DNA of 20,059 bases from a virus, in the IMG/VR virus record IMGVR_UViG_3300025099_000196, positions 1 to 20,059 of that record. One strand, given 5' to 3'. The notes below the pieces were generated by a model, which did not search any database, had not been told where the DNA came from, and saw only the letters and a list, made by a program, of their open reading frames with translations. Below are positions 1 through 7,458 of this stretch, one piece after another (position 1 is the stretch's first letter; every line of letters begins with the position of its first letter). The position numbers and the translations under genes are program-made.

Positions 1-553
1 CGAACTCTCGTCTAAGCTCTGGGACTTTGCGGTATATTGTTTGAACATTACCAACTACTACTGGGGTTGATATATCAAATTTACCACTACCAACTATGCC
101 AGGCTGAAAACCAAATACTTTTTTTACTTCATCTTCCCACTGCTTCCGCAATGATAAAGTGTGAGTTACTACAAGAGTTTTTTGTCCAAGCTTTTCTGCT
201 ATTGCTAAACCTGTAAATGTCTTTCCCCAACTTACCCATGCGTTTATTATAGCACTACCAGTTATTTCATCAAATACTTCTTTCTGGCTGGGTCTTAAAG
301 TTAACTTAAACGAAGGAAATTCCATTGGTTTTAACACTCGTTTATCTACTATTTCATGTCCTTCAGGTATCAAATCTTCTCTACCAGAAGGAATTGCTAC
401 TAGACCGTTCCCAATAAGTGCCATGTTTTTTATTATAATTGGCGGATCACCATATTTATATGGAGGAATGGAATAAGTTAATTCTTTATCAATCTTCTGC
501 TGTTGATGCGGAAGGACATCTAAATAAATTCTATCACTAAGTACAGCTTTCAT
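1..553 (-). CDS. SF2 DNA helicase/ATPase, N-terminal part (3' end beyond the window)
   Basis: The frame opens at ATG 553 and stays open for 184 codons to the window edge, so the C-terminal half is missing. A Q-motif-like LRPSQKEVFDEI (residues 87-98) precedes a Walker A-type NAWVSWGKT (104-112) and motif Ia-like TLVVTHTLSLRKQW (126-139). This order matches phage SF2 helicases of the UvsW/type III restriction-helicase kind, which unwind or anneal branched DNA in replication and repair. The P-loop is unusual: the small residues normally before GKT are replaced by V-S-W. DEAD/DEAH and the second RecA domain would lie outside. The ATG overlaps the upstream stop by 1 nt (TAATG). The fold assignment is secure, the specific role is not. 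Confidence 0.85.
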   Translation of the reverse strand, partial: MKAVLSDRIYLDVLPHQQQKIDKELTYSIPPYKYGDPPIIIKNMALIGNGLVAIPSGREDLIPEGHEIVDKRVLKPMEFPSFKLTLRPSQKEVFDEITGSAIINAWVSWGKTFTGLAIAEKLGQKTLVVTHTLSLRKQWEDEVKKVFGFQPGIVGSGKFDISTPVVVGNVQTIYRKVPELRREF

Positions 554-1116
554 TATACGAAGTCTGGTCCGCTAAACCACTGTACAAGAGAGTGTCTAGT
601 ACCTTCTGTTACAGGGGTTACTTTATGTAGTAATATAGAGGGGAATACAATTATAGTACCTTTATTTTTTATTTCTTTATCCATTGGTAAGTTTGTAGTT
701 CCCCAAAAGTGTTTCATAAGTAAATCACCACCATCGTAGTCGTCTGGACTGCTAAGCTGTACGGAAATGCTTAATTTTCTGTACTGAGCTTGAAGAATAT
801 TACAATCTCTATGATAGTCATAAAAAGCACTATCCTCATAAGTTGCAAACTGTATATGCTCTTTACTATCTACTACAAAGTGCCAACCTGCTTCTATATT
901 AGCTTTAGAGGCATAAGTTTCCAGCATTTGCTGTACCCAATCATCTTTTATCCAAGCAACCTCTCCTTTGCGCATTTTGTTATCTGATGTGTTTTCTACA
1001 TTGATACCAGCTATCATTTGCTCTTTGGTTTTACCCAGTTCTACTATTGTATCACACATAGCGTCTGGTATAACACCATCAAAGTAATAATAAGGGCATT
1101 TAATTATACTTCTCAT
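553..1116 (-). CDS. 2OG-Fe(II) dioxygenase, PKHD/prolyl-hydroxylase-like
   Basis: This 187-aa protein is a single double-stranded beta-helix dioxygenase domain. The facial triad is complete: H102-R-D104 in YHRD and H164 in LLHKV, followed by R174 (EGTRHSLVQW) to bind 2-oxoglutarate. The G-G-D of DYDGGDLL and the IIVFPS strand are also typical. Such enzymes hydroxylate or otherwise oxidise protein or small-molecule substrates; the substrate here is unknown. It starts at ATG 1116 with a 4-nt ATGA overlap with the gene upstream. It forms a tandem pair with a second dioxygenase but shares little sequence with it beyond the metal site. Confidence 0.9.
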   Translation of the reverse strand: MRSIIKCPYYYFDGVIPDAMCDTIVELGKTKEQMIAGINVENTSDNKMRKGEVAWIKDDWVQQMLETYASKANIEAGWHFVVDSKEHIQFATYEDSAFYDYHRDCNILQAQYRKLSISVQLSSPDDYDGGDLLMKHFWGTTNLPMDKEIKNKGTIIVFPSILLHKVTPVTEGTRHSLVQWFSGPDFV

Positions 1117-1610
1117 TTATATTCCTCTAATAATCTATTCCAAGGATTTATGTTTATTGAAAACCTATCACCTTGAAAGTCTTGGACATAATGTTTTCTT
1201 CCCGGTCCAAAAATAACTAATCTGTTTTCTTTGGGGGTTATCATTATATCATCTTCTATTAATAATCTGCCATCTCTTAAATTTTTTGCTTTAGCATAGT
1301 ATACCATACTACAAACTGGAAAACTTAATCTTTTATTCACCGTATATCTATGTTCATCTTTATCATAATGCCACCCACCATTTTTATCCCCGTCAGGTTT
1401 TGAATTATTGTGTGTCCATATTTCAAATCCTTTTATTTTAGATAAATCATAGTATTGACCAGCAATTTCTACTAATTTCCATGAACAATTATCTACATTT
1501 AAACTCCAATCTACCCAAGAGCCTTCGCCACCAATAGCTTCTGAATAAAATAAATATTCAAGCATATCACCTTTATTTAATACATTGTCTAGTACTATGG
1601 TTGGATTCAT
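1113..1610 (-). CDS. 2OG-Fe(II) dioxygenase family protein, second of a tandem pair
   Basis: The 165-aa product carries a plausible dioxygenase metal site: H81-Y-D83 in GGWHYDKDE, H140 in GRKHYVQDF and R149 in GDRFSININPW. Strands such as SMVYYAKA and LVIFGPGRKH fit the jelly-roll fold. I chose ATG 1610 over an in-frame GTG at 1619 because 1610 forms the 4-nt ATGA overlap seen at neighbouring junctions. Similar proteins are common hypothetical 2OG oxygenases of marine phages. The substrate cannot be read from the sequence. It is co-translated with the next oxygenase. Confidence 0.75.
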   Translation of the reverse strand: MNPTIVLDNVLNKGDMLEYLFYSEAIGGEGSWVDWSLNVDNCSWKLVEIAGQYYDLSKIKGFEIWTHNNSKPDGDKNGGWHYDKDEHRYTVNKRLSFPVCSMVYYAKAKNLRDGRLLIEDDIMITPKENRLVIFGPGRKHYVQDFQGDRFSININPWNRLLEEYK

Positions 1611-1963
1611 GTAACCCACGCAACAATTATCACATAAGTTAAAATATGTACTAACTGATCAAACCCTGTTACTATTCTTCTAAACTGTTGTGATAATCCT
1701 TTTCTTTTATGTAAGTATTTTGTTTTTAACCAATCTTCATGATAGTGTACAAAACCATCAAATAAAGTAGCTAGGATTACTACTTTGAAAGGTAGAACCC
1801 ATACTAGCAATATCATACACCAAAACATATGCATAGCTGTATGCTCTAAACTTCCTTTAGAGCCATAGATGTGTTTATTAACAGGCACAGTCCATACAGG
1901 ATTAAAAACATAATCTGCCATGAAATGTTTAATTGCTAATAATGTCATAATTGTTGCTGTCAT
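1607..1963 (-). CDS. DUF3307-like small membrane protein
   Basis: The 118-aa protein is largely hydrophobic, with likely membrane segments at the N-terminus (ATIMTLLAIKHFMADYVF), the middle (MFWCMILLVWVLPFKVVILATLF) and the C-terminus (LVHILTYVIIVAWV). The N-terminal K-H-F-x-A-D and the repeated His residues (H39, H44, H73, H75) resemble DUF3307 proteins, small integral membrane proteins found in bacteria and phages. Function is unknown. ATGA overlaps at both ends show translational coupling. Confidence 0.6.
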   Translation of the reverse strand: MTATIMTLLAIKHFMADYVFNPVWTVPVNKHIYGSKGSLEHTAMHMFWCMILLVWVLPFKVVILATLFDGFVHYHEDWLKTKYLHKRKGLSQQFRRIVTGFDQLVHILTYVIIVAWVT

Positions 1964-2238
1964 TCTATATTCTCTAACTTTTTAAGTTCTCGATCTACTA
2001 TTTTTTCTAAATCTTCTACGTCAGGCATCATATCCCAATCTTCAAACGCTTCTTTAGTTTTGTCTATTTTTGCTTGTAATTCTGGATCTTCTGTAATCAC
2101 GGGTTTCATTCCATCAGTTAAGATGCGTAATATTTGCTTCTGATCTGTTTTATTTAAAGACCAAAAATATCCTAAGATATCTGCAATTTTTTCGTTATCT
2201 GTTTTTTGTCTGTGAACTATTTTTTCCACATTTATCAT
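1960..2238 (-). CDS. Hypothetical acidic helical protein
   Basis: I do not recognise this 92-aa protein. It is rich in Glu, Asp and Lys and looks helical, with a possible amphipathic or coiled-coil C-terminus (VEDLEKIVDRELKKLENIE). The start is ATG 2238: GGAG lies 6 nt upstream and the ATG overlaps the previous gene's stop (ATGA). A longer TTG start at 2250 has no such support. It sits directly downstream of the polymerase cluster and may be part of the replication operon. Confidence 0.65.
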   Translation of the reverse strand: MINVEKIVHRQKTDNEKIADILGYFWSLNKTDQKQILRILTDGMKPVITEDPELQAKIDKTKEAFEDWDMMPDVEDLEKIVDRELKKLENIE

Positions 2239-2714
2239 ATCTTTCTCCAAGTATCCTTTTTCTGTTCTTCTTGTAAGTCATATAGAAGCCAGGGAACACC
2301 CTGTCTATAAAGTACCCCTGCCCAAGAAGCGTTCTCGGGCAGAGGCCGTTTGAGAGGGAAGGGGAAAGGGCAATTTTTTAACCATAGCATACTTACTATG
2401 TTTTTCTTTTCCACTCTCAAAATCTTATGATATTTCAAACTTACTTTTGTCTTTTTTCTTTTCTCAAAGTAGAATCCTACACTATCAATATAGAATTTTC
2501 CTTGATGTTGTAATAACTCAGGTACATCATCTAGCATATACTTTAAGTTATATAGCCCTTTCATTGGGGTTTGTAATCTTCTTAACCCTAAGGTTTCGCC
2601 AGTCATATTAGTATCATCTAATATTTCTCTATCTATAAATAATAATCCGTCAATTAACTCAATATTATCTGTATGTAGAACAAAAACAGGAAACTTAATT
2701 TTGTCATAAATCAT
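2235..2714 (-). CDS. Conserved phage protein of unknown function next to DNA polymerase
   Basis: The 159-aa product shows motif-like stretches that look conserved: GETLGLRRLQTPMKGLYNLK, GKFYIDSVG and SWAGVLYRQGVPWLLYDLQ. I recall similar proteins beside polymerase genes in marine phages, without an assigned function. It is soluble and basic in the middle (FEKRKKTKVSLKYHK). I start it at ATG 2714, which overlaps the polymerase end by 11 nt and has a purine-rich GAAAAGAA just upstream. A 17-codon extension to 2765 would overlap the polymerase further. The position suggests a replication accessory, but that is inference. Confidence 0.75.
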   Translation of the reverse strand: MIYDKIKFPVFVLHTDNIELIDGLLFIDREILDDTNMTGETLGLRRLQTPMKGLYNLKYMLDDVPELLQHQGKFYIDSVGFYFEKRKKTKVSLKYHKILRVEKKNIVSMLWLKNCPFPFPLKRPLPENASWAGVLYRQGVPWLLYDLQEEQKKDTWRKI

Positions 2715-4980
2715 ATTTCTTTTCAAACTTGCCAAGAGAGTAATCATCATGAACATCAAAATCACAACCTACTGGACAGCCTGGAATACTAATTCCTCTA
2801 TCTTTTTGCACTTCTTTTAGTACAATAGCACTATATTCTTCTACTCTATCTTCTTTTACTTCTGCTAAAATAGAGTCATGCACTAATGCAAATATCTTCA
2901 TGTCATCTTGATACCCTAGTCTTTTTATTGTATTATGGGTATCAACTGCGCCCAGTAGGTTAATATCTGACGCTATAGATTGAACTAAAAAGTTTAGTCC
3001 TGATCTTACTTCATGTCCAGCAATTCCTGAGTTATCTGATTGAACATTTGGTAGTCGTCTTTTTCTTCCAAAATGTGAGTAAATAAATCCATTATCTTTT
3101 ATAAATTTAGATGAACGATCTATCCATGCTCTTAACTTATGAAACTGTTTAAAGTAGTCATCTATGACTTCTTGAGCTTCGCTTACGGAGAAATAACTAC
3201 CACTATCTTTAGTTACTTGCTCAGATATCTTTCTAGCGCCTGCACCATACATAATACCAAAGGTTACTGCTTTTGCTGCCTGTCTTTCTGTAGAGTAGTG
3301 TTCTGTAACTTCATCTATTGTTCCCGGCAACTGAAAAACTATCTTAGCAATACTACTATGAAAGTTTCCACCAGACTTAAACACATTCATTAGTGCTTCA
3401 TCTTTTGCAAGAACAGCTGCAACATATACCTCTGCGGTAGTCAAGTCCATAGCAACTATTTTGTTACCTTCTTTTGCTCGAATACAACCTTTAACGATAG
3501 GATTATCACGAGGTATTTGTTGCATATTCATTTTACCACTAGAGGATAATCTTCCTGAAGTTGTACTATGAATATTAAAACCTGTTCTTAACCTTCCATC
3601 TCTATCAAGTTGGGGAAGGATTTTGTCTAAGTAAGTGTTTTTAATTTTTGATTTCTTTCTTATGTCAAGAATGTGTTTAGGTATCTCATGTTTTTCTGCT
3701 AATTTATTTAATACTTCTGCATCTGTTGAATGAGCACCTGTGCCTGTCTTTTTGCCTGTTGGTTTTAATCCGACAAAATCAAACAGTAGTTCTCTTAACT
3801 GAACAGTACTGTTTGGGTTAAATTCTTTTTGTTTTATTCTTTCAAAGGTTTGAACAGCATCAAATTCATATAGCTCTGTTACTGCTTTATCAATATCATC
3901 TTGCATTAGTAACGCACTTTGTTGTAATCTTTCTGCATCAAAAGGTACTCCAATGTCTTGAACATCTGTTAAAAATCTACAAGCAGGAATAAGAATATCT
4001 TCATATACCCTAAATAATTTAGAGTTATTTTTTACTGCTGGATATAGTTTTTCAAATACTAATAGAGTTACTACTGCGTCCATAGCTGCATATGTTTTCA
4101 TAACTTCAAACGGAATAGTATCCCAAGTAAAGTCTGCTTTTAATACTCTGTGCGCTTTCTTATACCCGTCTATCCAATCGTGCATAGGTTTTTCATAATC
4201 TCCATATGCTGTATGTTTCATAGCAAGTTGTTTTAGTCCGTGTGTTCCAGGCTGTTCTTCTAAGCAATAATGTAAAAGCATTGTATCTTCAAATTTGGGG
4301 AATTTAAATCCGAAATGATATTCTAGCATTGCCAAATCAAACTTAGCATTATGAAAGACTACTATCTTAGTGTCAAATATTTCTTGAAATAGTTGTTCTG
4401 CTTCTTCGTCTACACAGTCTGTTGATATGTATGCACCATGATCTTTTTCATAGGACATACTAATACCTAATATATAGCCATCTCTTGGATACAGTCCTGT
4501 TGTTTCTGTATCAACTGCTATCCATTTATTGTCGTGGGTAAGAGCATTTTTTAGAAACTTAATAAGTTCAGGTGTTTCTGTAATTCCATAACACTTATCT
4601 TCTTTTAACTTTTCTAGTTTTAACTCGCCAGAAATATACTTTACTATATTACTTTTACTTTCTTCCCACATTGGTTTTGCTTCTGGTTTAAAAGCTAACA
4701 TTGCAGGGTTAATTGCTGGTAAGAATTTATCATCTATAATTCTTCCACTATATTCCGTGATAGAGTTGGCTTTAGTATAATACTTTAATGCCTCTGAGCC
4801 AATAAGTATTACCCATTCATAGCTGTCAATATCTATTTCAATATCAACATCTTTTTTCAATACTTTTTTCTTGGTTGGATCAGAACAAAGTGCATATCTA
4901 TCAAATTCAAATGCGCCTTCAAATCTATCTACATAGTCTGTTCTACTTGGTTTGTTTTCTATTAGTGCTATATTAGCCAT
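2704..4980 (-). CDS. polA: Family A DNA polymerase with 3'-5' proofreading exonuclease
   Basis: This 758-aa replicative polymerase has all three exonuclease motifs: DTET (157-160), HNAKFD (210-215) and YAAMDAVVT (297-305). Polymerase motif A is at D512 (AMDLTTAEVYVAA), motif B at R566-Y578 (RQAAKAVTFGIMYG) and motif C at HDS 701-703. F574 occupies the position of E. coli Phe762. Motif A departs from the usual DxSQxELR and motif C has HDS rather than HDE. Residues 55-118 (VILIGSEALKYY through INPA) look like the C-terminal half of a uracil-DNA-glycosylase fold. GGGGA lies 8 nt before ATG 4980. It overlaps the primase gene by 8 nt. Confidence 0.97.
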   Translation of the reverse strand: MANIALIENKPSRTDYVDRFEGAFEFDRYALCSDPTKKKVLKKDVDIEIDIDSYEWVILIGSEALKYYTKANSITEYSGRIIDDKFLPAINPAMLAFKPEAKPMWEESKSNIVKYISGELKLEKLKEDKCYGITETPELIKFLKNALTHDNKWIAVDTETTGLYPRDGYILGISMSYEKDHGAYISTDCVDEEAEQLFQEIFDTKIVVFHNAKFDLAMLEYHFGFKFPKFEDTMLLHYCLEEQPGTHGLKQLAMKHTAYGDYEKPMHDWIDGYKKAHRVLKADFTWDTIPFEVMKTYAAMDAVVTLLVFEKLYPAVKNNSKLFRVYEDILIPACRFLTDVQDIGVPFDAERLQQSALLMQDDIDKAVTELYEFDAVQTFERIKQKEFNPNSTVQLRELLFDFVGLKPTGKKTGTGAHSTDAEVLNKLAEKHEIPKHILDIRKKSKIKNTYLDKILPQLDRDGRLRTGFNIHSTTSGRLSSSGKMNMQQIPRDNPIVKGCIRAKEGNKIVAMDLTTAEVYVAAVLAKDEALMNVFKSGGNFHSSIAKIVFQLPGTIDEVTEHYSTERQAAKAVTFGIMYGAGARKISEQVTKDSGSYFSVSEAQEVIDDYFKQFHKLRAWIDRSSKFIKDNGFIYSHFGRKRRLPNVQSDNSGIAGHEVRSGLNFLVQSIASDINLLGAVDTHNTIKRLGYQDDMKIFALVHDSILAEVKEDRVEEYSAIVLKEVQKDRGISIPGCPVGCDFDVHDDYSLGKFEKKYDL

Positions 4981-5809
4981 ATAATCTTTCCCCTAAATTT
5001 TTTACTTGTTGTTCTACTAGACTGCCCGGGTCTATGTTTTGTCCTAAATTTACATTTCTGGTTAAAAGACCAATTCTTTCTGCTAACACTCTTATGTTGT
5101 CCGCAGCTTTCTGTCCTGCCTCATCTCCATCAAATACTATATCTACTCCCATAATGTCTTGCATTTTAAGAATAGAGAGTTTATCTGTATCTACATTGTT
5201 TGTTCCAAAACAACATACTACATTAGTTAAACCCTTGTCGAAAAGATTTACCATATCATAAATCCCTTCGACAAGAATTACTCTACCTTTTATAGGTTTT
5301 ACACTAGCTGGATACAGAGGAAGGGTAGCTTGAGGTGGATAGATCATATACTTTAATTTTTCACTAAGTGTCATATGTCTACCGTTGAAAGCTACTACCT
5401 TCCCTGTAATGTCGCGAATAGGGAAAACTACTCTACCCACAAATTGTGTTTCATGGTGTAGAAAAGCATCAAAGTGTTTATAGGTTGCTGGTTTTATATT
5501 TCGCCAGTTACCAACATAAGGTGTATATCCTTTAGGATAATTTAAGCCTACACTTGATGATCTTTTTTCTTCTATTGCATCAGTTAATTTCTGTCTTTTT
5601 ATATCTAAATAATTAGAGGGTGCTCCGAATAATTTAAATATATTTCCTTTAAAACCACAGGAAAAACAGTTAAAAATACCTGTGATATTATCAATACGCA
5701 TACTAGGATTTTTATCGTCATGCTCAGGATTTAGACACTTAACAAGATAGTCCCTTCCCGAGACTTTAAAGTCAAGCTTTCGTTCTTGAATTAAATCAAT
5801 TACTTTCAT
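4973..5809 (-). CDS. DnaG-type DNA primase (CHC2 zinc finger plus Toprim), not fused to a helicase
   Basis: The 278-aa enzyme would make RNA primers for the phage fork. The zinc ribbon uses C25, H30, C48 and C51 (CLNPEH...CFSCGFKG). The RNA-polymerase-like core includes VVFPIRDITGKVVAFNGRHM. The Toprim metal site is E181 (LVEGIYD) and D227/D229 (FDGDEAG). In T7 these domains are fused to a helicase; here the helicase is a separate gene at 7459-8814. I chose ATG 5809 over the adjacent GTG at 5812. AGGTG lies 4 nt upstream, and the gene overlaps the ParB-like gene by 14 nt. Confidence 0.95.
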   Translation of the reverse strand: MKVIDLIQERKLDFKVSGRDYLVKCLNPEHDDKNPSMRIDNITGIFNCFSCGFKGNIFKLFGAPSNYLDIKRQKLTDAIEEKRSSSVGLNYPKGYTPYVGNWRNIKPATYKHFDAFLHHETQFVGRVVFPIRDITGKVVAFNGRHMTLSEKLKYMIYPPQATLPLYPASVKPIKGRVILVEGIYDMVNLFDKGLTNVVCCFGTNNVDTDKLSILKMQDIMGVDIVFDGDEAGQKAADNIRVLAERIGLLTRNVNLGQNIDPGSLVEQQVKNLGERLYG

Positions 5810-6350
5810 CACTCACCTGAATAGCAGAAAGAATATTATTGCTACTAGTATTCCTATTAGTTCTGTCATGTTCCCACTCCAGTTCTTCGCCTATATCTTC
5901 AAATTCCGTCATCTCAGTTCCGCTCTCATCAACATCATGTTCATAGTATAGGCTTTTAAATACTACTTCTTGAAGTTGGAACCAAATGGCGATTGCTTTA
6001 TTGCGGAATTCTATGTCAGGCCATAGGTAAAAACAATTATGCCAATCTTCCGTGAATCTATGACATTGAATGTTTTGATTCCAGTTTGAATCTATGTTTT
6101 CTACTATGTGCTGAACAGCCCGAATTCGTTGGCTGCCTGCTAAAGGATACCAGTTTGCTAAATGTAAACTTGGATTCTTTATCCCTTCATTTAATATACT
6201 TTCTACTAGCTTTTCATTAAGCGGTACTTTATGTATATTCTTTTTTACTTCTTCCTGTTGAAGTACGAAACGAGTTGTAACACTCCTTACTTCATAAGGT
6301 GGTACGCCTATTAGTTTACAAGTATCTACACTTACTCTATCACTTGCCAT
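5796..6350 (-). CDS. ParB/sulfiredoxin-fold domain protein
   Basis: The 184-aa product has a ParB N-terminal-type segment: PLNEKLVESILNEGIKNPSL followed by YPLAGSQRIRAVQHI, matching the G-x-R-x-x-A box that binds phosphate or nucleotide in this fold. The C-terminus is acidic (DVDESGTEMTEFEDIGEELE) and low in complexity. I set the start at ATG 6350 because GGAG sits 7 nt upstream; an in-frame ATG at 6368 lacks this. In phages such proteins act as CTP-dependent clamps, nucleases or regulators. Its place between glutaredoxin and primase suggests DNA metabolism. Confidence 0.7.
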   Translation of the reverse strand: MASDRVSVDTCKLIGVPPYEVRSVTTRFVLQQEEVKKNIHKVPLNEKLVESILNEGIKNPSLHLANWYPLAGSQRIRAVQHIVENIDSNWNQNIQCHRFTEDWHNCFYLWPDIEFRNKAIAIWFQLQEVVFKSLYYEHDVDESGTEMTEFEDIGEELEWEHDRTNRNTSSNNILSAIQVSDESN

Positions 6351-6558
6351 TTGAATCTCCGTATACATCTTTTGCTACAGAGTAGGGATCTGTCATTCTA
6401 TTACCTACATATTTAAAGTGTTCTTGCACCATACTAGGTCTTGCAGAACTGTAGAAAGAAGCTACTCCTGTATTGTTTTGTTCACAGTAAGATGCTATTT
6501 CTTCTGTTTCACCATACACAAGTTCTTGATTCTTTAATCTTGCTAATTTAATTCCCAT
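6340..6558 (-). CDS. Hypothetical 72-aa protein
   Basis: I do not recognise this small soluble protein. It is overlapped by glutaredoxin upstream (11 nt) and the ParB-like gene downstream (11 nt), which argues it is translated. ATG 6558 has GGAG 8 nt upstream. It contains motif-like stretches (YSSARPSMVQEHFKYVG, DPYSVAKDVYG) but no metal site, membrane segment or catalytic signature that I can name. Confidence 0.7.
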   Translation of the reverse strand: MGIKLARLKNQELVYGETEEIASYCEQNNTGVASFYSSARPSMVQEHFKYVGNRMTDPYSVAKDVYGDSNGK

Positions 6559-6775
6559 CTAACATCTCCATCATATCTGTATAGCCACCCACATGAGTGT
6601 TGTCTATTACTATTTGTGGATAAGTTTTAGCATTGGTAAACTTTTTTAGCAGCCAATCTGCGTGAAAATCCTTACCTACTTGATAATACTTATAGTCAAA
6701 TCCTCTTTGTTCGCATACCATTTTTGCTTTTTCACAAAAAGGACAATTTTCTTTTCCATATATTACAACTTTCAT
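6548..6775 (-). CDS. Glutaredoxin
   Basis: The 75-aa protein is a compact glutaredoxin: beta strand MKVVIYG, active-site CPFC at residues 11-14, the cis-Pro motif TYPQIVI, and the glutathione-binding GGYTDM near the C-terminus. Both catalytic cysteines remain, so dithiol chemistry is possible. Phage glutaredoxins usually feed electrons to ribonucleotide reductase, boosting dNTP supply; no reductase lies in this window. It begins at ATG 6775 in an ATGA overlap with the HTH gene and sits inside the replication operon. Confidence 0.95.
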   Translation of the reverse strand: MKVVIYGKENCPFCEKAKMVCEQRGFDYKYYQVGKDFHADWLLKKFTNAKTYPQIVIDNTHVGGYTDMMEMLDGN

Positions 6776-7458
6776 AATTGTTCCTCATTGATTCCGTACT
6801 CGTCTATTAAGTGTTGTATACTTGCTAAGTCGTACGCTCGTTTAAATGTGTGAGCCTTAAACCTTCTTATACCAGGCCACCAGCCAATCCACATACCTTC
6901 TTTCCATTCTATAGGTACAAAATATTGAATACTATACCCTTTAACACCTTCTGCTTCACAGCGTGGAGATTTTGCTTCTTTCATAATTATACCAGCTTTA
7001 CCTCCTTTAGCGTCTGGGTGTGCATCATTAAACCATACCCACTCCCCTTCTTCAAATTCATACTTTACACACTCATCTGGTGGTATAAAGGTTTCTCCTT
7101 CTGCAACTTTTGTTGGAACTCCTATTCTATCTAGGTGTCCTTTTACAAAAGCGGGAGAGCGATACATTCTTTTGGCAATATGACTCACTGGGCTACCAGT
7201 TAGATATCCCATAATCATTTCTTTTATTTCTTGTTTAGTGGCAGCCTTGCCTCTATTCTTATCCATCATTCTTCTTCTATGCTTCTTAGTATCTTCATAG
7301 TCGTTTATGATTTTACCAAGTCGCGTAGTATTATAACTGATGTTGAGCATTTCGCATGCTTCTTTTTTAGTTATAGGACTTTTGTCCTCTAAAGCATCTA
7401 TTACTCTTTGGATATTTTTGTCGTCTAGCTTTTCGTATGATTTCTTTTTAATTGCCAC
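6772..7458 (-). CDS. Two-HTH DNA-binding protein of the replication operon
   Basis: The 228-aa protein has a helix-turn-helix-like region at 27-52 (SPITKKEACEMLNISYNTTRLGKII), a basic stretch KKHRRRMMDKNRGK, and a second HTH-like region at 75-112 (YLTGSPVSHIAKRMYRSPAFVKGHL). A Trp-rich beta C-terminal half follows (GEWVWFNDAHPDAKGGKAGI, WKEGMWIGWWPGIRRF), resembling a small barrel. The start is GTG 7458, with GAGG 8 nt upstream. It lies immediately after the helicase stop. Binding to DNA is likely; whether it is a regulator, helicase loader or origin-binding protein is open. Confidence 0.75.
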   Translation of the reverse strand: MAIKKKSYEKLDDKNIQRVIDALEDKSPITKKEACEMLNISYNTTRLGKIINDYEDTKKHRRRMMDKNRGKAATKQEIKEMIMGYLTGSPVSHIAKRMYRSPAFVKGHLDRIGVPTKVAEGETFIPPDECVKYEFEEGEWVWFNDAHPDAKGGKAGIIMKEAKSPRCEAEGVKGYSIQYFVPIEWKEGMWIGWWPGIRRFKAHTFKRAYDLASIQHLIDEYGINEEQL

